Part shown: one piece after another, positions 40,501-55,500 of the stretch
How the letters are laid out: every line of letters starts with the position of its first letter
Position numbering within the stretch: the stretch's first letter is position 1
NCBI RefSeq assembly: GCF_013373865.1
Contig: NC_050470.1
Coordinates: 7,858,373-7,922,372, forward strand
DNA from: Monomorium pharaonis
Taxonomy: Eukaryota > Arthropoda > Insecta > Hymenoptera > Formicidae
DNA: 64,000 nucleotides
Reading direction: 5' to 3'
Made by a program: the position numbers and the translations under genes
The notes under the pieces: generated by a model
Told to the model about the DNA's origin: nothing
Databases searched by the model: none
The model's input: only the letters and a program-made list of their open reading frames with translations

Positions 40501-43500
40501 ACGTCCAATAGTACTGGCGCAATAATTTCTTCGGTTTCTCGATCGTGGACGATCGGAGATAAGATTCCAAATATGCGCGTGATTTCGTTTAGGTATATAT
40601 GCAAAAATATGTACTATCACTTGAAGTTTATTTTAACAAATTTGCGGGAAACGTGAATATTTAAATGGCTCTTGGTTAATCCTCTGTCCGAACGACGAAA
40701 AGGATTGGAGATTTATTTATTGTAAAAGTAATGACTCATACACAACACGTTTTTAATTAATATAATTTCCAATTTTACCAAATATAATTATTTAATAGAG
40801 TTATTGCTGCAACAAACTTTAAATTGGACAGTATATCCAATTATTTTTCCAATTATTGGCAATTATTTTATATATTATTTTAGAAACCTTTTAGATATAT
40901 AATATTTTAATCTCAATCCAATTTCCAATAAATTTTAATGGTTTCTTATGACATTTTCTTTCTGACTAGTAATCTTAAAACAGATTGCTCGAGAGGTGCT
41001 ATTTGTACTTTTTCCGGAACACCCCGTAGAGAGCTCAGAGCCGCGTGTAATTGCGTAAGTTCCGCTTTACACTTTCCGGTAATAGCGCGATCCCGGCAAT
41101 GGAAGGAAGATTGATCAAGGCCGGCACACAGTGCCGCTATATGTAGCGAAATTGATTTCGCGCGGGAACATATCGCCGATGTGGCGTATTAAGCGCTTTA
41201 CGGCTCCACTTGTTGAACCGATAACTTCCCGATAGCCGAGGGTTTCCCTTTCTCGTGCCGCGGAGACCTCCCGGTCCCGCGGGGAAAGAAATTTCGGCGC
41301 CGTGCGCGCGGCCCGTCGTAGGTTTTAATTAAACTTGGCACTGTCAGAGTTTATAACTTGTTGGGAAATGCGATTACTTCCGGCAATGCGCTCGCCCGCG
41401 TTTCAACTTCTTTCTTTCAACACGGTCGGACAATCCTCCGTGAGGGAGTTTACGTTCCTTTCTAATAAGAATCATCGCGACAGTTTCATTATTTCTTTTC
41501 TTTGTTCTTCTTATTAAGCGTACGGAGATCTATAAATGTGAGAAAATTTTGTTTCTTAGGTTCGCAAATATTTTCGTCAATTTTTTTAAGATTTTATAAA
41601 AATAATTTGAAGAATATTTCGAATTAAAAATAGTAATATCGATTATTCATTTCATGAAATAAATAAAATTTCTTATTATTATTCGGTTTTAGCGAACAAA
41701 TCAAAATTTCTTTAGAGGATTATTTGCAGCAGAACACTTTTATTGTATGTTCCAATCTTTTATTCATTTTTATACAAAAATGGAATTGTTGTTCTATTAT
41801 ACTGTGACACATGAGATAAAAAAATATATCTATTTGTCTAAAACAATAAAATTTTTGTTGATATTAAAGAATTCTATTTTTTTTTTATCAATAACATATC
41901 TATTACTTTCGATTATTTTCAAATTAAAAAAAAAACATCAGAAAATATGGTAATCGCGTAATTATCATAATAATTAACCTAAAAAAAATTTGTTTGTACA
42001 GCGCACCGTACATAATGATACAATTTGGGAGATACGTTCGTGCATAATTTATTATCGAGGTCGGTCAGCAATCATCTACATACCGTTAATTCAATTGATT
42101 AATTCGTAGCTCTTGATTTTGATCATTAGAAGAGAATCGTTCCGTATTCATATTAATATTCATATAGCCATGTGAAATAATTGATAAATAAATGTTTATA
42201 ATAACAAATACTTTTTTATTATCAAACTGATCTTTGCTTATATTTGAAAAAAAAACACAATATTCATAAAAAGTCACCTTTCTTCTCGTTCTCGGATAAT
42301 TTTCTCACAAAACAGCTCGAACAATTGTCGAAGATGATTGACAAATTTCGTCTGATTGTGAATTTCACTCCTCAACTTGAAAAGAAACTGACAGAGCAAC
42401 GACAAATTCAAATTAACATTAAACGAGTACACTGCTTACAACAACTTGAATGCCCTATGCTCTAAGCGAATTTCGCGGATCAACCAATGCGAGCCCGAGC
42501 CTACAGCGAAGATGTTTCAAGCCTAGTATCCGGCTTTTCCGCTTGTTAGATTTAAGCTTCGATGCTTAATCGCACCCGCTGGGAAACCGAGGTAGTTCGT
42601 CGATTGGCTCCAGGCAACAGCATCTATCTTTGCTTTGAACAACGGTTCACAACGGAAAGCAAAAGTGCATCATGTATCGCAAGAAGGAATTAAAATTTTT
42701 GTACACGACAATTTTGTATAACTTGCAAACTCATTTTTTATCATATCTTACAATTATCATTAATAATATGGCCATTTTGTTTAATGATGATTTCAGGATA
42801 ATCTTAACTTACTTTTTATAATAGGCAATATTTCGTATTAAAAGAAAGTAGATTCTGTTGCCTCGATGGATAATAGCATACTTGGAAATTTGAAAAAAAA
42901 ATACAAGAAGTTTTAAAACATATTTCAAAATAGGAATGATGGGCATGAAACAATGACAAATTATAAAATGAATAACCACAAGCGTAAGGCATAGTTACTT
43001 TCAGCTTTGAGCACATTTGTGTCAAACAAACGCAAGTGTTATCTTACATAATCTCAAGATTATTCTTCATCCCATTTATTATCATCTTAAATGTGCTCCA
43101 TACTTTGTCAAATGTTATCTTACCATTACGCCTAACGGAAAGTTACAGACGTGTTATATCGATTCTGGTTGTGTCAATTTGCGAATAGCGAAAGAAGACG
43201 ACAAATTATTCTAACAAAAATTACGGACGATTTGCATTTTGAGCGTTTTGCCATTTCAAAATGTGTCGCGATTCTATATCGGATGTAACGACTCCTTCGC
43301 GTTCGAGCGGGTTACAATTGTTCGTTCACTGCCACCAATTTCCCCCAAAGTCGACATCACGACAGATACGTTCCGTGTCCTGCCACCTCCGATACGAAAA
43401 CATTCAGGTCCACATCGGCTTTGTCCACGAATGCATAATTTCTATTTGCACATGTGTCTGTTTACAATGCATAAAACGCACTTGAGATTTGAATGTTCGT

Positions 43501-46500
43501 GCGAAATGAAATATGGTGCAAGCTGCATTGGAGAAGGATTGAGATGCACATTGTTCGGACGTGTTATGCGCCCTGAGTAATTGCCGAGTCCGAGAACCGA
43601 GATCGTGCTGGATACGTATTGTTCTTAGCGTGTCACTGAATTCCTGTCTATATGCGAGAGGCATGCCAATGATGCATGAATATATAATAACGGAAAGTAC
43701 ACGAGGTTGCATGAGCATGTTTTTAACCAGTATAAGCACTAATCTAGACAGATAAAGAGATATGTAATTTAATATTAGAATTTAGATCGGTGACGATAGG
43801 TCGGGTTTTAGCATCAGCAATCAGTTAGCGATTCAGTTAGAAATTAACAAAATCTTTCTCTTTTCGTATAAGTCTCGATTGTCTTTTGTATAAGTGTCTT
43901 TACATATTATAGAACGTGTTATCAAGTTAACAAAGTTAAGGGTAGGAAAAATAAGCCGAGAATAACAAGCGGAATTTAAACATTTCACTATCTGTATGTT
44001 TGAACGAACAACTTTTTGTAAGCGCGTTCTCGTCGGATATTTTAAATGCGCAATTTTCTTATTTCATTTATATCGATTGCGTAACTCCCGGGGCGAGTAA
44101 TATCAGGTCCGGATTCGGACCGAGCAAACGAGTGCACGAAAACGCGCCGGGCGAGCAATTTTCATTTCGGCGAGAACGGTATCGTTAGTGCGCTCGAAGC
44201 AAGTGATCCATTCGCGTTTGTTCGCGCTCGTTTGCTCGGTCTGGATCCAGCTTTCCAGGTTTATTCGACGCGCTCTTACACGAACGAAATGCGAAAGCGA
44301 TACCGGCGTGTTTCATTTGTATCACCCGGTATGTCCAGGGGGCGTAGACGCTAGAACGAGTAATCTCGTCCGAAACGTGCGTGTCACGTGGATCGGTTAA
44401 TCGTTCGAATTCCGCGCACGCGGCCACGCGGATGAGTGCGTTTCGCTGTACCGTCGAGCGTGCCGTACCGTACCGCGCCGTGCCGTGCCGTGCCGCGCCG
44501 CGACGCCCGGCGTTTGTGCTCTGCCATAAAATCTAACATTTAACCCGCCGTTATCGTGTTCTCGGGCGCTGCGCTCGAATTTCGCGCGCATTCAGAATGA
44601 GATAAGTAATGTATAATGAACAATTACATTTCGTACGCATTCGAAAATATGCAGGTATACTCTTTAAAGTTATTATCGCGCTATGTTTAACCATGCATTT
44701 TTTATTTCATTTTAAGTAATTTTAGTTTTCTTTTATTAAAATTTTATTAGAAAATTTCGTTCTCTCGTTCCTCTGTTTATTTTCTTTCTCATTTTAATTG
44801 TTGAATATTGTATAAAGTAAAGTGTAAAAATAAACTTTAGATCGCAGCGCTCGCATAATAATGTCTACATTCTCATATCAACTTTTCAACCCTTTCAGGA
44901 CGTCAGAAATTATTCGTTAAAAAAATTAAGTAGTGTTACGTTACTTCACATATCAGAGATACAGTATTTTTATATATAAAGCTCTAAGCGCGGAAGAGAA
45001 ACAAGAGTTGCTTATCTTTACTTGAAATTAGAGAAATTTTCTTGGTTCTTTTTGTTAGATTGAAAATATAAATTTCAACAAATAACGATGTAACGGTAGA
45101 AAAAGTTTTGAAAGGGTTAAAAGCAGGACGCGGAAGAATGAAGAGGAAAAAAGGAAGGCAAAAAAGGAATAGAAAATAGTCGGATACAAAGATTACAAAA
45201 TAATAGTTCAGCACTTTGAATCCCAGCCGTAAAGTCACGATGCCGAGGAAGGTACGTCAAGACAAGGGGGATGCCTCCGATCGAGTTGCCCGACAGTGAG
45301 CATCGTGATGGGAGACAAGAAAGAGGAGAGCGGTGAAACTTTTAATTAGCGAGTTTATCCGTTTATACTACACGCCGCTCAAAAAAGGGAACAGCCGTAT
45401 CCTGACGGTCGAAAGTCAAGAAAATAAGAACTGAGAATCGAGTCGCGCTATATAAGTGGGTGACGGTGTTGGAAAGCCACGAATAAAACGCGAAAGATGA
45501 GAAGGGATGAAGAGTTAGGTGAGTCGCGGTGAGGGGTTCTCTGAAGAGGCGCGGAGGAGATGGCGGGAAATAAACGAGGTGTGGTAGACTGGACCGAGGC
45601 TCCCGATCCCACAATGCGCCACAATGGAGCGCCGACGATGGTTTTGCATATGAAAGAGGGCCGAGAATGGAGGGAACGTGGAGCCAAAGGCCGGGAGGGG
45701 GGTTGGAAGGGAAGGTGTACGTAACGCGATATTATATCGGACTAGGGAGTTTAACCCACCCCTCCCTTCCCCCCTCGCCGTTGCTCTCTCATCCCCAAAT
45801 CTCTTTATGTCTATCTATCCGTCTGTTCCGTTACCACCGTGGGTTTCTCCTTCGCGGGATTCTCCTCCTTAAAGGAGACTACTAAGATCGGAGGACTAGG
45901 AGGAGAAGGGAGAAAAATCGTAAGCCGACACTGGGAGGAAACTGCATTAGATAAAGAGGACGTTTTTGCATTAAGATAGAGGCTCGTTTCCATACGAGGC
46001 ACGGCGTGCCCTTTAAGCTCTCGCTCGTCCTCCCTACTTTAAATCCTCCGCTTCCTTCATTGTGCTGCAAATTCGTGACCCACTCCCGCTCGAAGAAGAC
46101 ATGCTGCGTGTGCCAAAGAGGGAAAGGGAAAATGACGGTTTTCGTCTTGGTGTACAGGATTTCCCTTTTTGGGGGGCACAGCAGAATCGTGAGATCGCTC
46201 GGTTTTCGAGTTTCAGCTTTCGGATGCGAAGCGACGTATTGTGCGCGCCTTCGAGTTGCCGTCGTAGCTGCTTGCACGATATTATCCAACTCACGTTGCT
46301 ATGGATACGTTCTTTCACTTCCGAAAGCGATTTTCATATCGCATATTCACGAGAAATCTGTTACAGAGTTTTGTGAAGTAAGAGCTGCGCACGAAGAAAT
46401 TATTCGCCGATCATCTTTATTTGATGTAATAAACGATAGATAATTTCTTCTCGGTTTTTCATGTTTCGTTATACCACCTTGTTACTACACTGAATATTTC

Positions 46501-49500
46501 TGGATAATCCCACTGACATCAAGTATAAACTTTGCAAGTTTCATAAATTTCATTTTTCATCCTCTATGTTTTATTCATTCTCAAAGCGTATTTTTGACTT
46601 TTTAATTTTGAGACGCTTTCTCGAAACACGCGTATATTCTCTGCACACCGAGAATGTTTTTAGTCTCTCTTTTCTTCTCTCCCTTTTTCCCCCTTCTCTT
46701 TTTGGCCCACAACAATTAATCATCAGCGAATGTATTGACGGCAATACGACATAAATGTTTGAGAGTCGCGAGCATCTGTCGGTCACGGCGACTTTTCCGT
46801 CGCCCCTCCTTTCCGAGAGGATGCTTTACCGCCCTTCTCCCTCCCCCTCCCCGAAACGTCGCAGGGCGCATCGAAAGGGAGAATGGGGTCGCGCTTATAC
46901 TTCGGCATAATATATTATAAGTGGAGGCACTCACAGGGCCGTCACTACCAAACACTCGCACCCTCTCGCATCCCAACCCGCCCCCGTAACCGTCCCCGCC
47001 CCTCCCCTCCTCTTTCACCCTCCGCGTCCGCTCTCTATACACTCCGCTCGCGGGTTATCGATAAGAACCGCGGAACTCCTTTGTCGGTTGATAGATAGCC
47101 TTTCAGAGCGATGCGAGGTCAGATATTCGACATGGTACAGGTTCAATTTCATGCCAATAATATCTGTGCAGCGAGAGGCGAATAGGGTAGAGGGATACGG
47201 GATACGGGAGGAGGATGAATATTCGCAATACGCCACACTGCAGTTTCCTCTTTCAGCTTCAGCCAGAGTGTGGAGCGGAATGACGATTAATACGTGTTAA
47301 CCGGTCACGATTGCATCTTCTTGCCCCCTTCCTCCGCCTAGCCTTTCTTCCTCTTTCTTTTTCATTGATTTTAATCCGTAAAAAAAATGGGTTTAATTAA
47401 TGGCGTATATCAGGCGGCCTGGGGCGAGCTGCAATAACCGGTGAGAGTTCAATTTAGCGCTGATGATACGAAGGCTCGCGAGCGAAAGCGCGGTAACCCA
47501 CATTCGGAATAGTCACGATAGTTACTTCAGAAGTAATATAACTTGCGGAACACATTCACGAGAGCGTGAAGAACCTGTAATAAATTATATCAATACAGCA
47601 AGATCACACGGCGAAATGTGTGTGTTTGGCCGACGTTTATTTCTATCCTATTTACTATTTTTATATCCAATATGAAGCGCCCTCGAGTTTTTGATGTAAA
47701 CATAATGTTACATCCTGTGAGAGTAAAGCACCTGAACTTTGCTACTAAACCGTTATCTCTCGCGGCTACCTTTCTTTATTTTTCTGAAAAGTTACGTTCT
47801 ATGGGTTATCGTGTTCTTGCTCGCGGAATTCTTCATATTTACACAGTGGCAGACCGTCGCGGCGCGCAACGGTACAGTTTTCCAGTCGAGGGATGTGGCG
47901 GAAGAGCCCTAGCAGACTTTGCCATAAAGAGAAGATTCTTCTGTAGAATATACCGGGCTTTTGATGCCCGTCTTCGAGGCGATGTACACGAATATTTCAT
48001 TCATTCGCGAATAGAAAGCGTCCTCCCCCGTGTTTATATCTCTCTTTCTACGCAAAGTCTGCGAAACGTTATCGTAATCGAGTTCATATTTGAATCGCGA
48101 CAGAAAACTTAAGATTGTACTACCGAATATTTCAAGAGCGGATGGAAAATCGAGAAAAGCGATAGGAAAGTGCTTTAGGTTAGTAGGAAAGCCCGAGTCG
48201 TCCTCAACATCAGTGTACAGGGCAAGTAGCTCAGAACTTTGCTCAATAATTAACTCTTTCGGTACTTACATTCGGCATGTCAAGGCACTTTAAACGTTGA
48301 CTACCATTTCTACATTAAAATCCACTATCATTTTAATAACATCAAGATGTAAAAAATATAACCATTCTAGAAATTCTATTTTAAATCTGATACCGAAAGA
48401 ATTGATTAAATTATAAGGTTGAGGAAGCTATAAAAAATCTTAACGAGCACTTTTACGAAATATCTGTCGAGGGTAAGGACTCCGATTAGATCGCGATGAA
48501 GAAGGAATCGTTAATTAATTAACGAGTTACGCACGGCGATAAGATTAGGTAGGCTTTGGGAAGGCGAGGAAACGGTTTCGAATCATTCTCTAAGAAATGG
48601 GTTTGTGAGGCCAGGTGGCGTGGATTAAAGCAGACACCAAGGCGATCCTAGCGATTCACGAGCACGTGATCACAAACAACGCCCGTCTGTCGGTGACCCA
48701 CAGCGACTACAACACGTGGACGTTGAACATTCGTAGTGCACGCCGGGAAGATCGCGGGATTTATATGTGCCAGGTCAACACGGACCCTATGAAGAGCCAG
48801 GTACGCGGTGTATTCCCCAACGTATATAAAAATGTGACCTTTATAAAGATAACTCGCGCGAGGAATAGTTTTACACATACATTTCTTTTAAGATTACAGA
48901 GAAAAAACAGAGAAAGAGGGAGTGCGCGGAAATATTCAAATATATATTAATTATATAATTATCACGCAATTATCGAGCAAACAGAGAATTTCTGTAACGC
49001 TTGAAAATTACTTCAAGTTCATTGATTTATAATTGCGACCTCAGACTCGGAGTTCTCCGCTTTAATCCGGTCGGCGGTTTCGTTTCGTGTATATTTCGTA
49101 ACACCCCATATTCTCTCTTCGCTATGCACGCGTATACACACGCAGATGCGCTATAATTTATCTCCTCCGCATTCGCAGAGCGCGTTTTTGGAGGTGGTAA
49201 TACCGCCAGACATCATCTCAGAGGAGACCTCCAACGACATGATGGTCCCCGAGGGAGGTGCCGCGAAGCTGGTGTGCAAAGCGCGCGGTTATCCCAAGCC
49301 CGACATCGTGTGGAAGCGAGAAGACGGCGCCGAAATCATTTCACGTGCCGGCCAAGGCAAGACAAAAAGTAAGAAGATGTTATTTCACGCCAGTCAATCT
49401 CGCTTCTCCCTTAGGAGCGATAACAGCAGCGTGCTGCGTGCACCGAACAGCTAGCTTTCTTTCGGATGCGAAATTAAAATTGATCCCATCGAGATAGTCG

Positions 49501-52500
49501 GCAAAGGTCAGGAATTTAATCAGCAGTCATCGTTCATATTATTTGATACATCAATTGGGAAATTATTCGAGAAACTATTCTATTTTTAATACACTATTTT
49601 TAATCCAAAAATTTGAATTCAAAGAAAACATACGCTACTAACTTATTAATACATTTCTACTTACAAAATTGACTTGTTATATTTGACGCTATAATTTAAT
49701 ACGTTGCAATTTTTGTTTTAATCGAAATCCATGATATCATGAAATCGATTTAATGTAATAACGACGAATTTCCATGTGGATGTACATTTACGCGTCTATA
49801 CGAGTTTAATCTGTTAAGTTGATCGGGTATTAATGTTACATACTTTGATTACGTGTAACGAGCTAACTTCTGAGATCACCCCTCGTGTTTGCATATTGCA
49901 GTACCCACTGCAGAAGGCGAAGTGCTGACTTTGTCAAAAGTAACGAGAGGCGAGATGGGCGCCTACCTGTGCATCGCCAGCAATGGAGTGCCTCCGTCAG
50001 TCAGCAAGCGAATGATGCTGCACGTGCACTGTAAGTACATATCTATTATTCTGTTCAAATACTTCCGTATGCCACAAAGGATATTTTTCACAATCGCGGA
50101 TACTTATTCCGACAATTATTTTATTAATTTCGCGATGTATAATGTTTTAAAATACATTAAAAACTTTTATATTCAAATTATATGTACAAATTACTATGCA
50201 TATTCAAAGTAGTTTAATAAACGTTAAAAATTGATTTTAAACTAAAAGAAATAAATGTTTAATTTTAAATAAATATTTCAATTTAGCACATTTTTAAAAT
50301 AATTTTTAATAAATTTAATAAAAGTGTTTTAAATGTTTTTCTTTATTATAAATAATTCCATTCTTTCAATTGTAATTGTAATAAATAGATACATAAAAAT
50401 ATAATATAAATAAAATATAAATAAAATTTGATTATATGTATTTAAAAGTTGTCTTCAGAATTTACATATAATTTTTTTATTACGTAAAAAGTATATACAT
50501 AAAATATAATAAGGAAAAGTAAAAATAACATCAAAATTCCTATTAGCTAAATGGGGATCATAGTAAGAAAAAATAAATATAGATTACTGAAATGTATTCA
50601 TAGAATACCTTTAATTTTACGACTCAAAATATTATAGCAAGAAAATTTTCAAAAAATTAAGTAAAAATTGTTATTAAATTTTTACTTAAAGCAATTAGTT
50701 TTGAAATATAAGACTTAAAACTGATCAATACCAGACTATGTTTAGACTGTCGTGTGATCACTAATACTATCATAGACGTAACATTCGTGGACTTGAAATT
50801 TAAATATATTTTTAAATGTAATTTTAAACGTAACTTTAATTTTAAAAATTTTCAACTATTTTTCAACGTTTTTCCATTTTATCTGATTTAAAACATTTTG
50901 ACAGTTTATTATATGTATTTTTAATCATGAAAATGTAGCCATTAAACGATTTTTAAACATTTATTAAACATAAATTGTCTAGTTTGGATTGTATTTCTAT
51001 CTCTATTAAGCAAGCCTCTTGGTCAATTTGAAGTCAATTTCTCGTGGAAACATTCGCAACGAATTGCGTCTTATATAATTGTCTCAGTAAAAGACGAATA
51101 ACGCCAAAGCGAGACTTGCTAAAACTTTCAACTGTTACAACGCTGCTAAGTGAGAAATAACAGAAGGGCGAGACCGCGCAATTTCTCTTCGTAGTCCAGC
51201 ACAAAGAATACATCAAAATTTATAAAGTAAACATTGCGGACATTTCGTAACAAATTACAGAACAAATTATATAAAAACTTCTCGCGTGATCCGTGCAGAT
51301 AAAAATTTATAAATCTGCCATTCATATCACATACAACGTATTTACCCAATTAAAAATTAATAGAATAAATCTATATTGCCTTCTATATACGTAAATTAAT
51401 AATTATTAAGTAAATTTAATATAAAATAAATGATATCTAAACTTTCTACAAGTTTGCCTCTAGATTTTTTTAAGTTTGAATAATTGAAATTTCGAAATTT
51501 AGTAGATTCAGTCATTGCTCCCGTTGCTATTAAAAGCTCCGGTTGATGTTAGTCTATAATAAATCGCGCGTCGATCCGCGAGAGAGACACTCATAAGACG
51601 AAAGTAGGACGAGCGTGCTCGCGAGGAAATGCGTCAAGATTCGTTTTTTTACTGGTCGTATAGCGTCACGGTTTCCTGTGTGCGCCGGGGCGTTTCCACG
51701 AGCAATCGTCCAGAAGGTGTAAAGTCCGCGAACTGCCGGCAGCAGTCTTATCCACAGCGAGACACACTTCTCGGTGTAAAACGAGAGAGGCGTCTCGGAG
51801 GGAATACAAGGCGCCGCGCGGCAACGGCGAAGAAAAGCGTCGCTTGTACGACGAGATAGCCATCGCGCGTCGTCTCCTCTTGCATAATTTTACCGTAGCG
51901 GAGACGGCAGAGAGACCGAGATGCTCCTCACCGTAAAAGCCGGAGACGGAGAATGACGAGGACCGCGTCTAGGAACGGGTAGAGGGGAGGGAGGTAGGGG
52001 AAGAAGACCGAAGGTAAAATACTGCTTAAATAACAGGCGCGTAATGGCAACGAGAGTGAAGGAGAGATTTCACAGGGTAAGATGGGGTGTCGGTGAGGGG
52101 CGCGAGATAATAAAATTACACTCGGGACGACGGTACAACACACTCACGTTCGTGTTCTCCTCTCCCCTTTCGAAGATTTAGCGGGAAGACGGTGTGCGCA
52201 ATAAGGTTCTGTTCAAATTGCACCAAGACGAGGGTGGATGAAGACGCGCGCGCGGAAAATGCGCTGTGTCGAAGAAACGTCGCAAGCTCAACTCCTTGTT
52301 AATTTTATTATAAAATCAGCGTTGGTTACCAATCTGTCTTGTAATATAAATAAAGAAAAACAATCCTTTTCGATTGGTATACAATTAGCTATAATATTTC
52401 AAAGGCTGAAATATTAGTAGATAAAAGGGTATCTTACGCAGCTTGTAATGAAAACAAGATTTAAATTCCTATACTTTTGTAATATTTTATTACAATAAAA

Positions 52501-55500
52501 ATAATAAAAAATATATAATTGCACACAAAGTGCAATCAGGCAATTGCTGCAACGTGGCGTAACTATGGTGGCCGCAAATTAGGCAAATAAGAAATGAGAA
52601 ACACTTTATACGGGAAATTGGATTCTAAATATATTTTTTACGCGAGAAATCCGATTCCGAAATAAATGGCCACACATCAAGAGATTGTATACTCGTTAGA
52701 AAAGCGTAATAGCAAAAAGAGAGGCGAGGGAAGGAAGGTAAGTCTCGTAGCTTCATTGTGGGAGAAGCGTGGTGTGACGATAGCGAGTTAAGCCGCGGTT
52801 ACGACCGACCCGACCGTGTCTTAGAACCTGGCGGAGGAGAGGTAATTCCTCGGCGGAAATTGGACGTAGCTACGTACCCGCGCGCGGTAGAGCGCGGTTG
52901 CACGATCTCTCGCACCTGGCCTCCAGGCACCGCGATAAGATCGTGCGATAATCGAGTTTCATTGAAATACACTGTATATAGACGGACTCGCGTCCGCGAG
53001 TTGCCGGAAAATTTGCGCGACCAGCGTGGGATATTGCGGGATAGCGAAACGCGCGCCGGCCCCCCCCCGGTTTTGGATTCGGGATTGTATACGGAACTGT
53101 TCGTGGCAGCGACGGCCGCGATTGCTCTGAACGATCGCGTGATGCGAGTACCGAAGTGCTCAACTCCCTTTGAAAGCGCGGATGAACCGTCCACGAATTG
53201 TCGGCGAATGCCGCCGTTCGCGTGCGATTACGACAGGATTGCTATTACTTTGCCGTTGACATACATACGTGCTAATTGTAAGGCTTTTGCTACATCAATG
53301 GTAGGTACTCAGCGCTTGATATTGCCCCATATTTCTTATATAGTATCTTCGTCCCCCGCACGCGTTTCATATACCTTCTTGCGCTCTCAATAAAGATTTG
53401 AGAATATTGAAAATCTGACGGTCTCTGTATATACAATACGTATCGAGCTACTTTGTGAAATAAGAATCTTATTGCCTGCAACGTCAAGAAAGACATTGGT
53501 ATTGGTATAGTAAATAGTACAGTAATCGTAATCGTAAAAAAATACAATATACTTTCTCAAATAAAATTACACTCGCGACTCACGGAGCGTCCGCTCGTCA
53601 TCGGCATCCACGCGACGACAGAATGAAAGTTCCTTCTTAGTTAAGGACTCGGAAAAGGGAGACCGAGCCCTGATCTAATCATCGCAAGATGTGACAAGCT
53701 GAACTTTACTCGGAAACTTTAAACACCCCGCCGTCCGCTCCGGTTTTAACTTAGTCCCAACGTTTTAACTTCTCCGTTACATCTCTCGCGACTTCCTTCC
53801 TTCCTCCCTCCCCCGTTTGCAACTTTTCCAACGGAACACTCGGACGTGTAATTACGCGTTAGATAAATATGGTTGTACACGAAGGGACGGAAAAGGAGCC
53901 GCCATTGAAAAGCGACGCGACGAGCGGCATCGCAATGCGCGGCTCGAAGTACATGGAACCTCGCCGAGTCTCTCTCGGCGGTCTTAACGCTGCTTCTTAA
54001 CAAAGAACTATTACCTCGGAATTGTATACGTGGCGCGAGCGCCGTAGAAAAGGATCGGGCGTTATCTTATCACCGCAGAAATATCGGACGTTGGGTCTCC
54101 TGCACTCAAACGAAAGAAAATCTTGTCTCTTGTGGACATCGTAGATTTTCGCACTCACGAAGTGAGAGAAAAAGAGAAAGAGAGAGAGAGAGAGAGAGTC
54201 ATTGAGCAGGCTAAATCGCTGCTTGACCCGAAAATACAATAACAGCTTCCCTACGTTTGTTGCAAGTTGACATTACGTGGTACTATTGGTCCATTTTAAG
54301 GAGAATTAATACTGTCACATTGCTATCTTGGGATTACACGTGTCGACCCGCGTTACAATCAGCAAGACAAATCGTTCATCCGAATTGCGAGAGGATGATT
54401 TTGTTACCCAATACTGTCCGCAATTACTCATTTGCTTACTGTACTTAACCTTTCGTTTAAGCAAGTAGCACTCGCTTTCTCTTTGCGCGATTCGTCAGAA
54501 ATAAATATCTCTAAATAATTTTTATAACTCGTGAAAATGCTGAACCGTACGAAAAACACAGTATAATGAATGATAAATCAAGACGTATTATTAGACAATC
54601 CAACCTTCCCTCGTATCGAATGTCTATCTTACATTCCTCTTTAAAATATAGCTGGCTTATCTTGCAAGCTCGAGAGCAGAATTTTTCACAATCAATATTG
54701 ATTTTCAAGTATTGTCCAACTTAATTGTTGTGAAATCGATACGGGAATTATTTATCTCGAGGGCAACTGACGCGATATTGAGAATTGCGCGCTGCGTTGG
54801 TGCATTAAATTATTACACCGCATTAAGTTGTTACGCCGCATTAGATTAGAGTATGAACGCGACGAATGCAATTTCGCGCCACAGGTCGCGTTACGCGCCT
54901 CAGGGCTCACGCTCGCTGCGCTTAATTAGCGGAGGCGGCGAAAGAAATCAGTCTGTGTCGCTTACTTATTTGCGAGCTCGCGATTGTGCTTCGCGGTCAG
55001 CCTTCTATTTCAGACCTTCGGTTCAAATCGATCGGCTGTCCGTTTTGCAGCGCAGATATCGCATCCGCGAACTTGTTTGATTGATGTTCGACAAGCTTAT
55101 TTTGGCATCGCTATATTTATCGGCGGTACCGCATCGTGAACTTACACACGTTACTGTATATATCCAGTTATGCAGTTACTGCATAAACGTGATATAATGT
55201 CCCATATTCATGAAAATATTCTTTGCTAAAAATACTTTGCAAAACAGTCTGCTGGCAGATAAATTTATTATGTGAATGAAAATCTCTTTAAAGTTATAAA
55301 TAAATGAAAAGGGAACATTTTTTCAATAAACTTTTCATGAATTTTTACCAAGATTTACCAACTCTTTTTAACAAGAATTTAATTAAGCATTCTAAAGTCG
55401 AAATTCAAAGAAGTTTAATTATTTATCAAAATGTTGCTAAAGAAAATTGATTAAAGCTCACTTAGTGAATTTGTGATAACAGTTCTAAGATTTATGCAAC

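Noticed and set aside
47618..48112. + strand open frame of 164 codons in intron 2
   Set aside because: No family motif and ordinary intron codon composition; no splice borders supporting an extra DIP exon between phase-0 exons 2 and 3.
49177..49182. Tandem acceptor cagag at exon 4
   Set aside because: Use of the second AG shifts the frame by two bases and would destroy Ig2.
52758..53393. + strand open frame of 211 codons in intron 5
   Set aside because: CpG-rich region with no domain signature; exons 5 and 6 already join in phase with a continuous Ig2-Ig3 linker.
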